Assembly (NCBI RefSeq): GCF_040954835.1
Contig: NC_090696.1
Location: 72,539,722-72,603,721, forward strand
Reading direction: 5' to 3'
DNA from: Lepisosteus oculatus
Lineage: Eukaryota > Chordata > Actinopteri > Semionotiformes > Lepisosteidae
Length of the DNA stretch: 64,000 nucleotides
The notes below the pieces were generated by a model. The model saw only the letters and a program-made list of their open reading frames with translations, did not search any database and was not told the origin of the DNA. How positions within the stretch are numbered: the first letter of the stretch is position 1; the number at the start of each line of letters is the position of its first letter. The position numbers and the translations under genes were made by a program. Of this stretch, positions 36,466-47,832 are shown piece by piece.

Positions 36466-37500
36466 ACATTGCTCTGTTATTTATGTCAATGCCATAAGCA
36501 TATTAATAATTAATAATTAATTGTCTGTGGTCAACTATTAATAAAGCACACAGAAATCCTTGTTTCAGATGACCATGCAGTCATAGTACAGTATATGCTG
36601 TTGCCTTCTATATGTGAAGGCCACATCCTTTTCGAAAAACCACATCATGACGTCCCTGGCCAGTAAGATAAATTGTAGGATGAGATGAAGCTCGCTTTGT
36701 AATTATTTCTATAAGACGAGCATCCCTTGCTTTCACAGACATTCTGCAACCAAGACTGTTTCTTTAGAGCTAAATATGTCAGTGTAAGAAGTTTTCTACA
36801 TTTCCCAGTCTAGCTTTCTTTGACAGTTTTCTGAGAATAAATGAAACCACCTCTTTTTCGTGGTAGAAAAGGCCACTGTGCGGTCTTACATAATTACACA
36901 GTAAAAATAGGAGCTCTCTGTAAAGATCAGGTGGCTCAATAAGCAACACTCTGAACTTCTAACGGAAACTGAACCATTGACCAAATATGGGTTTCCTGAA
37001 TGCAGGATTAGGGTCTTAATGATTAATGAGATTTGGAGAACTACACCATTTTTGGGGGGCATTTTTAGAAGTTAACCTTCAAGTAACAACAATTGGAGTC
37101 TAAACATCTCAAATAAATAGAATAAAAATAACTCCCATAACATTTGCTTTTTTAATAGACCTGAAAATTATTGAAAATGTGTGATGCATACAGTATACAC
37201 AATTATATGAAGGTTAAAAACATGTGTTGCAACTGAAGCAACTTTATTTCTCAATGTAATCTCCTGACAAAAGTGCTTTTACTACACTTGCCTTTTTAAA
37301 TATGATGTCTCTGATATTGAGGGGATCCTCAACACAGAAAATATCATCCATACACAAAAAAATGTTGCAAACATTGTTATTATTCCTTAATAAAGATTCT
37401 GCTACCTACGTTTTGTGATTCTTGCAACTAAAGTCCCACTCTGTACAGGTGAAAAAAATGTTTTCTCCTTATAAAAATGAATATAGACAGTTTTGTGGTT

Positions 37501-38330
37501 GGCATGGTGTTATAGTAGTTAGCAATGCAGCTTCACAGCGCTGGATCCTGGGTTCAGTTCCTGAGGTGCTATCTAAACCTATTTAAGTCAGCCGCCATAT
37601 TACCCTGCAACTCATCTGGCAACCCACTGAAGCTGAGCATGTGTGAGCCTGGCCAGAACCTGCTGGGAAAGTAAAGATTGCTGCTGGCAAAGGTTTTAGT
37701 GGGACCAGTAGGAGGTGCTCATCCTGCAGCCTGTAAGGGTCATAATGCCCCATTATAGTGATAGGGACACTATAGTGTAAAAATGGTACTGTCCTTCAGA
37801 TGAGATGTAAAATCAAGATCTTCACTCTTTGTGGTCAGGGCATTTCCTGAAAGAGGAGGAGTGTTGCTGCCCCGGATTCCTGGCCAAATTTCCCATTTGC
37901 CTGTACTAATCCTGGACTGCTAATAACCCCGATCTCTGAACTGGCTTCATCACTTTGTTCTCCTGCCCACTGAGAGCTAGTGTGTGGGGAGCGTTCTGGC
38001 GCACTGTAGTTGCCGTTGCATCATCCAGGTGGGGCTGCACATTGGTGGTGGAGGGGAGTCCTCATTACCTGTAAAGTGCTTTGTGTGGAGTATCCAGAAA
38101 AGCGCTATATAAACAAAAGGATTATTATTATCATCCTGAAGGAGTTTGTCTGTTGTTCCTGTGTCCGTGTAGGGTACCCCCAGGTGCTCCATTATCCTCC
38201 CACGGTCCAAAGACATACTGTACTGGTAAGTTTATTGGCTTCTAGGAAAACTGGACCCGGTGTGAGTGTGTGTCTCCAGCTCCCCCATGACCGTGTATTG
38301 GATAAAGATGTTAGAAAATGAGTAGAAGGA
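37501..38330 (+). repeat. tRNA-type SINE split by an inserted 5S-type SINE
   Basis: The head 37501-37575 is tRNA-like with a box B (ggttcagttcc, 37551-37561). Its expected body resumes at about 38137 (ggagtttgtctgttgttcc, then cacggtccaaagacatac). Between them sits a different element (37588-38133). Confidence 0.55.
37588..38133 (+). mobile_element. 5S rRNA-derived (SINE3-like) element
   Basis: Opens with a decayed 5S-like head: gccgccatattaccctg, ctcatctggcaac, ctgaagctgagcat, gtgagcctggccagaacctg, matching the order of the 5S rRNA internal promoter. It ends with gcgctatataaa and an ATT-rich tail (attattatta), as SINE3-type elements do. Confidence 0.55.
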
Positions 38331-39269
38331 AAATGTTTTGTAAAAATCTCTCTCTACAGTTAACAAAGAGAGTACACTTCAATACACATCCATGCATACC
38401 TGTAGATACAAGCTGTCAGTGATCCACTTATAATCCATTTTACTATGAAGGCTATGGTGGTTTGGTACACGTGGTGCTGTTTCTAGATACACAGATTTAT
38501 TGTTCATTCCTCAAAAACCCTAAAGAAATCCATGCAATCACCCACAGTATTTGTCCCCAGAAACCTAAGAGGAAAACTGTAATTGATTCGTCTGAAGGAG
38601 AGAACTGAAAATGAGGTACTGTAACTCCACATTATCAGCCTCATATGGAAGAATATCGCTATCATTTTGAATATTTGTTGGTATCTTTGCATTTGTCAGA
38701 TAGTCAGGGATACCATGAACCTTCAGACAGTCTTGTATTTAAGAAAGAGAATCATTTATTTTCCACCAGTCATTACGCAACATATAATTTCTCAGGAATA
38801 CACAGTTCATGTCCATTTATATGAACGGCCCAGTAACATCAAAGACCTACCCTGCATCCTGTTATTCTTGTTTTGTGTAAACAGCAAAACACATTTTTGG
38901 GCTGCCCAAAATGTATCCAGTTCATTTTGTGAGTAACTTTAAGACCTTTTAAATGTTTTACTTAATTAAAAAACATATATGGCATGAAATTATGCATGGG
39001 ATGCATTAGGCTAACCCAATGTACTGTAAGTAAATCCTGCTATGCTGCATAATCATTAAATAAAAGCTGGAAAGCCAAACAATAGAGAAGAAACTGCAAA
39101 CATTTTAAATTTGCATACCAGCACCAAAATATGTTGAGAAACCAACATCTCTGGTTCTAGAAATAATGAATTTGTTTGCATGCTATAGTAGTAAAAGTAT
39201 GTTCAGATCAGGCTAAAAGCATGCATCCATGTTAGAAGTTGTTTTTTTCTTGTGGATGAGGTTTGCAAC

Positions 39270-39525
39270 GATCCAAAATGTATCCCGAAATCAACGTGGG
39301 AATCAACTCAGTCCCCACCTCCTATGGAAAAAGGAGGGAAAGGTAACAGTCAGACTTCACCTGCATACTGTTGAGAAAGTAGGGATGAACTAGAGCTTCC
39401 CAAGAAAACTAGGGATGTACATGCAAACTCTTTGTAGACAGATGCCTGAATCCACAGCTGAGCGAAGGATTTTGATCCTGTAAGGCAGGGGTGCAAACCA
39501 CCATGCCACCCACACAAAGTTCATT
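39270..39525 (-). repeat. tRNA-type SINE remnant
   Basis: Reverse complement begins 'tgggtggcatggtggtttgc' and continues with a SINE body containing 'agagtttgcatgtacatccc'. Decayed. Confidence 0.45.
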
Positions 39526-42500
39526 GTGCTCTCTTCTGTATAAAACAAATGCAAATTCCCAATTTTACCACGATTAAAAAAGCCTAATGTTTGTCATCCT
39601 GTGGGAAAATGGTAAATTGGCATTCTAGAAGATTTTTTTTGACACTTTTACGACTTCATTGTTTTGTTTTCCTAATAAAAAACAAACAAACAAAAATTCA
39701 GGCAGGACAGTGGAACGGCTCTGAGCTGCTGGTGTCCTGGGGGCACTGGTATTCTACCTTCTTCCAGAGATACTCTGTCCCATGTACTGTAACTGGTCAC
39801 CTGTATGTGTGTCTCTGCCCTGCAATGGACTGGAACTTAAGCAGCTGTTTCACAATAGACGCATGGACATTTTACCGTCTTGCTGTGCTAACTTTGTAAT
39901 ATCCTCTGTGGAGGTTTACATGGACACTGGTATCTTGCTTAATGACCTGAAACTCTCCTTCATACCTCCATGTGCAGTTGGTTGTGAGCAGGGAAGGAAG
40001 AGAGAGGGATGGGACGAGTGTTGCACACAAGTAAATTAATTATCCATGAACAACTAATGATAACTAATACTCAGATGCTATCGCACCAAATGACCTACCT
40101 GTACATTACCCCACCAAAAATTAGACGTATCCCTAGTATTGAGTCTGCCACCACCAGAAGAATCAGTTCCACTACTCAGTTAACCACAGGTGGAGTACTT
40201 TGAAGATGTCTGAATTGTATTGGATAGATATTCTGTGCCTCTCAGCAGAGCTACAAAGGCACATACTCCAACAGGGCATGAAATGGCTAAAATGAAGAAA
40301 TTAACAAATGAAAAGATCTTTTAATAATACTCATAAAACATTGTTTTATACTGCATATTTTGAAGCGGCTTTTAAAAGAGCAAAGGGGCTTTACAATCCA
40401 TATAACAGCTGAAAACGTTTTCCTCCTTTCTTTACTTTTTTTTTTTAGTCCTATGTATTACGAGCCTGTTCGTGCTTGTTTAGACACCTGATTTTGAGAC
40501 AGGGTAGCTGCTACAGTAGTCTCTTCAGAGGAGTTGTGAACTGCAGCCGAGCTCAGTTACTCCTTTCAGTCATACAGCAGGGCCTGTGAGAACTGTGAGT
40601 GTCTTGTCTATGAAAAGTGTACAGGTTTTGCAGGTGAATGAGAAGAGTAGTGCATTTCTACAGGATGGCAGGAGTCAAGGGACAACCTGGCCACTTGAAG
40701 GAAGAAATGTGCCAATATAAACATGAGAAAATGCAAGGTCTCTGGTTTAAAAACACAGATGCATTTCTTACAGCCTCTTAATGAGGAGTTACTATTTTAT
40801 TTGATGTAAAGTTCTTTATGCCTGTTCATTTGCTGTCCCCTCCAATCCTTACAAAGCCTAAAGCTGTGCATTAACACTGACATTTGCAATTGTCTTGTGT
40901 TCCTTGTGATTGCAGCCACCCATTGAGTGCATTTTACTCTACTATCAAGCACAACCTATCCAGTTAATTCTTGACTTTTGCTAAGTGCTAAGAGAAACCA
41001 CTTGAGAATAATATGTGATTACTCTTCTACGAACTATAGTTAGCTTCAACTCATCTTCCCTGTAATTGAAACTTTGGTTCAAATTTTATAATAAAATCAC
41101 AGAAGATAAGTTTCACAGCAATTTACAGTCAAAATGTCTTCGCTGCTCAAACTCCTTATTCTTTGTCTTCAGGAGTAAACAGGAAATTGTCTAAAAATAA
41201 AATCATAAATTAATTCAGATTTATGTGGCATATAATGTGGTGTATAGACTGTCAGCAGTTTTCAGGGTGCGAGCTGATATTTCTGGAAAAGGAAGCTTCA
41301 GACAAAATCAAAGAAATTAATATAGAGAATTTTGTGTAAAGATCCTGACAATCAAAACATAATATTATAACCTTCCAATTTTTCCAGACGGGTTATAAAT
41401 TAGAAAGTTCTTTTAGACACCTGGATTTCATAGACAGCCAAAGCGAATAATAATTGATCATTTGCACCTGCTGCCATTTCAGCAAATGCAAAATCGATTG
41501 ACATTTCCATTGCATTTTCCTATTAACTCATACTTGTACTCACCAACGATTTGTGTTGATTTGTTGCACTAGAAGTCATGTCGAGTCATGTAGTTTGACG
41601 CCAGATTAAGGACTGTTCTAGTTTAATTATTCTGAGAAAAATACACCGAGCATCTCTGTGTTTTTCGCTCTTATGCGCATTAAATTAAAACAGCTTTTAA
41701 CTTCTGAGACCAACTCCTGAATGTCTTTTAAGGGGAAGCAGGAAAGTTTCTCCAACACAATTAATCAGTCTAAGGAACTAGGCAGATCAAGGAAGCACTG
41801 TGAAATTTCTAAAGCTGCACCTGTCGTTTGATCACTTTAGCCACATGGGTACAATACAGTATATGGTATGTGCAGTCATGTTGGGAAGATGAACCAAACA
41901 TTGTAGTCTCTGAAAAACAGCATCGGAATCCAGACTGAGCTGTAACTACGTAGCACATCCTAAAGACACGTGGTATCTAATAACAACAGGATTTTCATAG
42001 TCCAGCTGCTGTCACACAAGATGTAGCTGGGCCAAAGCCTAAGGATTGACTGATTAACTGAATTAACCTGTGATTCACATCTGAAGTGAGGTCACTCACC
42101 TGATCAAACTACCTTGGCCCTCTAGTTATAAAAGCCAGAACAATCCTATGTTATAGTCTTTTTAAAGCCCATGCTTTAGTTGGTTTTCTGCTGAATTTCT
42201 TTAAAAAATCATTTGGGAATGCCATCCAACTTCATTCTCTGTATTCCTGATGTCACCCAGGCCCAAACTTGCTTCAGGGATATAAAGTCATACACCTTCT
42301 ATTTATCTCTTCCTAGCAGGCATAGTTTTCTAGTGCTGCCAGCAAATAAGAACTACTTTTCCAGCCTCAAATATCGACATTTTGTACTATTGTTTTTTTT
42401 TCATAATTCCTCCAATGATACTGTAGTATTACCTTTCCTAGACCCAGATCATACCCAGATCAACCTGACCAAAATGTTACTGTTGCACCTCACATAGTGA

Positions 42501-42649
42501 AAAATATATGAAAATATTTTGAAAAAATGAGCTTGCACTTCCTTGTAATGATCTGCATATCCAAGTCGCAGAGCTTTAACTGTACTTCACGAGGAATGAC
42601 AGCAGCCGAAAGCTTGGGAGAAATTAGAATTGTTTATTGTGATGTGGAG

Positions 42650-42870
42650 ATTTGGCGTAACCCGCTTGGCTGAGGGCCAACCTCCCGGCCGTTGGACGGG
42701 GAGGATAGGACCCCCATGCGGCCAATTGGGCAGCTGCAAAGGTGGAGAGGGGGTGGAGGAGGGATGACGAAAACGAACGAGGAAGAGGAGAGGGTGACGT
42801 CTGATATTTATGGAGACCGGTTGCTTACGTCAGGATTAGTGAGAATTGCAGCAGCTGTGTTGAATGAGCG
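42650..42870. other. Small GC-rich block of unknown origin
   Basis: Contains 'cctcccggccgttggacgg' and purine-rich stretches, out of keeping with neighbours. It may be a mobile-element fragment or an unannotated regulatory island. No gene can be supported. Confidence 0.25.
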
Positions 42871-45127
42871 CGGCTGCCTTCATTCCTCCCGAACTTTCAT
42901 TAAAAACTCCATAAAATATGTGTCTGTCATCAAGATTTTATGTTGAGTAATTGATAATAGCTTTGCACAAAATATTTATAACTTCTGAATATAATTGCAA
43001 GAGCTGTCTCTGTCAGTTACAATACTTATTCTATGAAACTAAGTTGTGTTGAAAATTAAAATGCATGAGTACAATGCTGTCAACACTTTTATTGTGAACT
43101 ATCAAGGGTGCTGATGAGGGACTTATAAGGTGATGCAAAATATACCATACCACTCATCGATCCACATGATGACTGCAGCTCTCTGTAGTTTAGTTGTTAC
43201 TGACATGAGATTAAAGGTTAAAAGATGAAAGGGTTTACCTTTGAATGAGAAATATTTCAGAGCAGAAAAGAAGGTGATATCATCTGCAGCTAGTCTTTGT
43301 TGTTACATGGTCTCGACAGTCATTTCCTAGAGTTCTGAAGCCTGTACTTAAGAGTTTTTTTCTTGTATATCTGAGTACATGTTGTATGTTTAGGCTACAT
43401 ACCACACATTTAAATTTACTACATGCCATTTTAACATAGTATAGTTATTACATTTCAGTGTGACCCTTTGACCCATTTTGCAGCAGACGGCCCAAGACAC
43501 TGATTTTGAATAATATACTGTATGGGGAGGTCAATGCAGTTAATCTATTTTAATTTTATAATAAACCATCAGGTTTTTTATCAGAACACTCCCCATCCTG
43601 TCCAAAACAGGTGGAATTACCCAGCGTGTTTTATGTCCCATGATAACCTAGGTCTGTAAAGTAGTAGCAGACAAGGGTATTCCTCAATGTCGTGTGTCTT
43701 GAGAAAGAAGAGTACTAGGACATGACCTGCAAGAAACTAGACTCTGTGTGCATGGTGCATCTCTGTGGGCAACAACATACCCAGCTGTGGTGTAAATTCA
43801 GACATTATCAAGCATGTATAGCAGATTATGCAGTAGTATTAGGAGGTGCAGTTCTGGCTGTAAGAATCTACTGATTCAGTGTCTACATCTCAAGCAGAAC
43901 TATAACAACAGATTTTGGCTGAGTGATCCCATAGCTACTGGAACTGATTCAAAGCTGGTTGTAGCTGTAATTGTTGTCGTGGGGCTGAACAACCTGCCAT
44001 CAGTATCAATCCCAAATTTTGTACCAGGGCAGTATCAGGAGTTGATATTCTAGGCACTAAAAAAAACAAACAATTTTTGCTGTGTAAATAACTGCAGCAT
44101 GGACAAAGCAACCTAGGGTTAAAATTGGACTTCAGAAGCCTCTTTATGGTTTTAGGGTTACTTCTTTATTCCTCTGAGGGCTAAGGGTCTCCGCTCCTTG
44201 TATTATCACTTTCCTATTGGACAAAAACACTGGATGGAACTGGATCTAGTTATAAGCAGTAACTAGATGTTCCACATACATTTATTTTACCTTCTGTTTC
44301 TGTATGGAACAGCGCATTATGTATCAAATACCAGCAATATGGAGATATTAAGTAAACCGTTAAGAAAAAACATCAATGCCTCATTTCACCCCAATCTATT
44401 TTTAATCATCTTAGTACTCACTTGTGTGGTTAACTTTATATACAACGTAAAAATATACTGGGAAAAAGTCATGTTCAGTTATGCACAAATATGGGCTCTA
44501 AAACAAAAGGCAACACAAAGTTTTCAGAGTTTGAAATAATAGTATTAAACATACTATTGTTGTTTAGTGTCATAGTGTCATAGTTCGTATAATCTTGGAA
44601 GAAAGAAAACGAATGTCTCAATATCACTGAAAAGTGTGAAGATATAAAATTTAATACAATATTCTTCATATAATTGAATCTTATTTCTGTTCAAATTGTT
44701 AAGCATTTGTCTGTGATAATGTCATCTACCAATGATTCTTGAGAAAGAAAACATGTTTCATTCATACTTTGGTGGTTAATGAATGAATGTAGTATATAAA
44801 CACCGCGTGCCAGTTTGCTTAAATAACCGTTTCTTCATTTTCAATTAAGGAATATTAAAAATCATACTTTTGTGTATATTTCTCTGAAGTAGCAAAACAA
44901 TCATAGTGACTGAACATGAATAAAAACTCCATGAAAACCCAGACATGTGTCTCACAAGGAGTACTTAAAAAGAAAGAAAGGGTTGATATTCTGTGGGAAA
45001 TCTGGTAGTGGCATATACTATATACAGTCGAAACAGGATGTATGGAAGTGTATAAATTTGGAAACCTAAACATTATTTGTTTTTCTGATGAGATTTAATT
45101 ACATGGACTCAAAAACTAGTCATTTTC

Positions 45128-45184
45128 AAACCACTTGGGTACTTCCTGAAAATATACCTGATGACAGAAGGAAATGTAGGCGTT
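45128..45184 (+). promoter_or_regulatory. Upstream element of the DSPP-like gene, repeated at 63.7 kb
   Basis: About 80 bp upstream of the TATA-like box. It aligns along its length with 63686-63745, including accac, atayacct and TGACAGAAGGAA then tgtagg. Position suggests a promoter-proximal control element; function is inferred. Confidence 0.5.
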
Positions 45185-45263
45185 GAAGTGTCAAGGTATC
45201 ACCCTTGTGACATCAGAAAATGTTTTCTGGTCACTGATTGGTTTTCAGAAATCTTAAAGAGAG

Positions 45264-45269
45264 TTTAAA
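45264..45269 (+). promoter_or_regulatory. TATA-like box of the DSPP-like gene
   Basis: TTTAAA about 30 bp upstream of an initiator-like ttcagtgagc at 45291-45300. Confidence 0.45.
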
Positions 45270-45294
45270 TGCCAAGAGATAAAACTATTTTTCA

Positions 45295-45423
45295 GTGAGC
45301 AAATACAGTGTAACTCCAAGATACCAAACCTCTAAACACTGACCACGTACACAGAGGTTCATAACAGCAGCAGTGAGAAGTTAAACAGTCATACACCACT
45401 GAGAGCACCTTTCTTGGCAACAG
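45295..45423 (+). other. Untranslated exon 1 of the DSPP-like gene
   Basis: Ends TTGGCAACAG before the donor gtaagg. No ATG-led frame runs into exon 2. The 5' boundary is estimated from the TATA-like box. The first intron is about 2.3 kb. Confidence 0.5.
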
Positions 45424-47778
45424 GTAAGGATTTTGATTTTTAGTATTATTGTTTTCTGTTTTAACACATATTCTTTTTTTCTGGAGGTGTGCAGAAATAG
45501 TTTAAAATCTTGTACATGAAATTTGTTCATTTACTAACATGTCAGCTATATCTTGTTAGAATGAAGGTTCAATAGACTTAGAAGAGGTATGTATCAGTGA
45601 TCATTAAGAAATGTTTAAGAAATAATATTAAAAATTATTTTGTACTTAACTATATTGTATGTCTATGTCTATTTAACTTAACAATACTTTATATAGTTTT
45701 TAACTCCTAACTGGGTAATTAGATTTCAGTTTTTTTGCTTTGATGAACATTTTTAAATGTTCCTCAAATTCAATTTTAAATTTGCTTTCAGTTCTTAAAA
45801 TGTTGAATGGGATATGGAAATGGTATCAACTCTCAACCGATTACTGACTATCAGAAAAATAAGTGAGCAAACTCTTAATTAACACATTAAGGAGAGTATG
45901 CATAAAATTATGAATGCTGGAATTGCTGGAGCAATATGTTTGAAGTTTTTTTTAGAGAAAATGAAGAACTTAATGCAGAAATAGGAAACGAAAATCTCAA
46001 CACACCACACCTGTGATGAACAGTCCAGATGGAGCTAAAACTGAGAGACACAGGGTTCCCCCAGGGCCAAAGTTGAGGACCAGTGCTACAAGTGTGTGGT
46101 GCCCTTTTAGTGTCAAGATTAATACAAAATAAATAAATAGTACCTTAATTTCAAAAATGTAAATCTTCAAAAGTCTCAGAGTACATAACGGTTCCATAGA
46201 CATTAGAAGACTGTCCCTGGTTTTCCTGATAAAATTAGGGCCTGAATCAGTACATTCTGGACTAACAGTTGGACTGTAGTTATGCAATATGATTTAACTT
46301 ATCAAGCTAGACCATTCAGTGCCTTATTTGTAAGATGAAGAACCATACAATCCTTGGAATTCTGAATTTTACTTTACTAAGGATGGCTTATGTGCTGATG
46401 CAGAAATACTTTTACTATTTTTAATACTTTTTCCCACATAAGCTGCAAAATTTAGATATACTGAAACCTCATAAAGAAGCCTTAGAAAAGTACCTTAGAA
46501 GGTAACCCAATATCTAAGGCACAACAGAAGTCAATTTTTGATTAAATAAAGGCATGCATCAGTATTTCATTATTGGAAAGGCAGCATAAGGTCTCAACCA
46601 AGCGATGTCACCTAGGAGAAAGGGAAATATCCGTATGGAATTTCTAACATCTAATTTAAATTTAAAAATGGGGTCAAAAGTAAAGGCTTCTAAATTCCAT
46701 TTCATTTCAGTGTCATCAACAACTTTGAAACAATGAAATAAGGTCTCAAGAACTGAATTAAAACCTAGTTACAAAAACAATGGTTTTACCTTCCTCAGAG
46801 TATGGTCATGTCTCTTCTACCTGATGCCCATGAAGGATTCGGCTATCTATAACTTCCACTTCCACTTCTAAATGATATATACTGTACATTTACAGTATAT
46901 ACAATAATGTGGTTTGAGAATGTTGGAAGTGTTCATGAAAAAAATATCAACAAACTCCAATAAGTAATGTAATGAAATATTCTTTGTATTATAAAGAAGA
47001 ATTTAAAATAACATTACATGCAGTTACAGTAAATTACCCTACACATGCGCACATGTCATGCATATCTTGGAGCGAGACAGTGCTCTAAGTTTGTGGTGTC
47101 CTTGGTATTTATCTTGGCACAGGGTTGCAGAAACATAGATTATGCGGCTGCCTCAACCTTAGTTCATCTTATGTTTTTTCTGAGGTAGTTTTATATTTCA
47201 TATAACAGCCTATATACTGTACTATCCTTTTAACGATATGGCCCAGATGTTGTGACTGCAGTTAATCTGACAGGCTTATTCAAATGAAATGAGGATAAGA
47301 TTACATAAAGTGTGTATGGAGAAGCAGAAAACCGAGAAATATTCAGCAAAGGTAATAATAGATACCAAAATCCAGGCTGAAGTGGAAGATTACTGTACCT
47401 TTGTATTTGTGCCACAAAGAAGTCTAATTACAAAAACATTTATAAATTCTTGACTTGTTTTAGCATTGGGCTCCCCGAAAATAATAAAGTTAATTTATTA
47501 TTTAAATAAGCCTAAAACTCTGCTAAACAATTATGTGACTTCGAGGCTCTTGCTATTCTACTGGTGTACATACTGTACATTCATGATTCTCTTAGCAAAC
47601 AGCAGACTTTGAGATTGCATAATGGAAACCTGCTGTTTTTCAACATTTCTCCCACCTGTAAATGCTGGTATCTGCCGTCAAAACATTAAAGTGGGCCGCA
47701 ACAGTAAAATATCTGAAATTCCAAGCCTCTCATTACTTCAAATTGTTACGTCTTTTTCATAGGTGACTGCGTGACACC

Positions 47779-47832
47779 ATGAAGATCTTTATTTCAATAA
47801 CGTTCCTTCTGGCTGTGGCATCTGCTGTGCCT
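47779..47832 (+). CDS. dsppl1: DSPP-like exon 2: signal peptide
   Basis: Exon begins at 47763 after acceptor ttttcatag, with a 16-nt leader, then 18 codons and a gtaagt donor. Confidence 0.88.

Larger units (their letters stand above)
28700..45200. other. Intergenic interval between SPARCL1 and the DSPP-like gene
   Basis: About 16.5 kb of AT-rich DNA between the divergent promoters. Apart from the repeats listed separately (29.1, 34.4-36.5, 37.5-38.3 and 39.3 kb) and a small GC-rich stretch at 42.65-42.87 kb, I see no exon with both splice signals and conserved-looking coding. Open frames here are short and lack domains. Shared enhancers for the two divergent genes could lie here but cannot be identified from one sequence. 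Confidence 0.4.
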
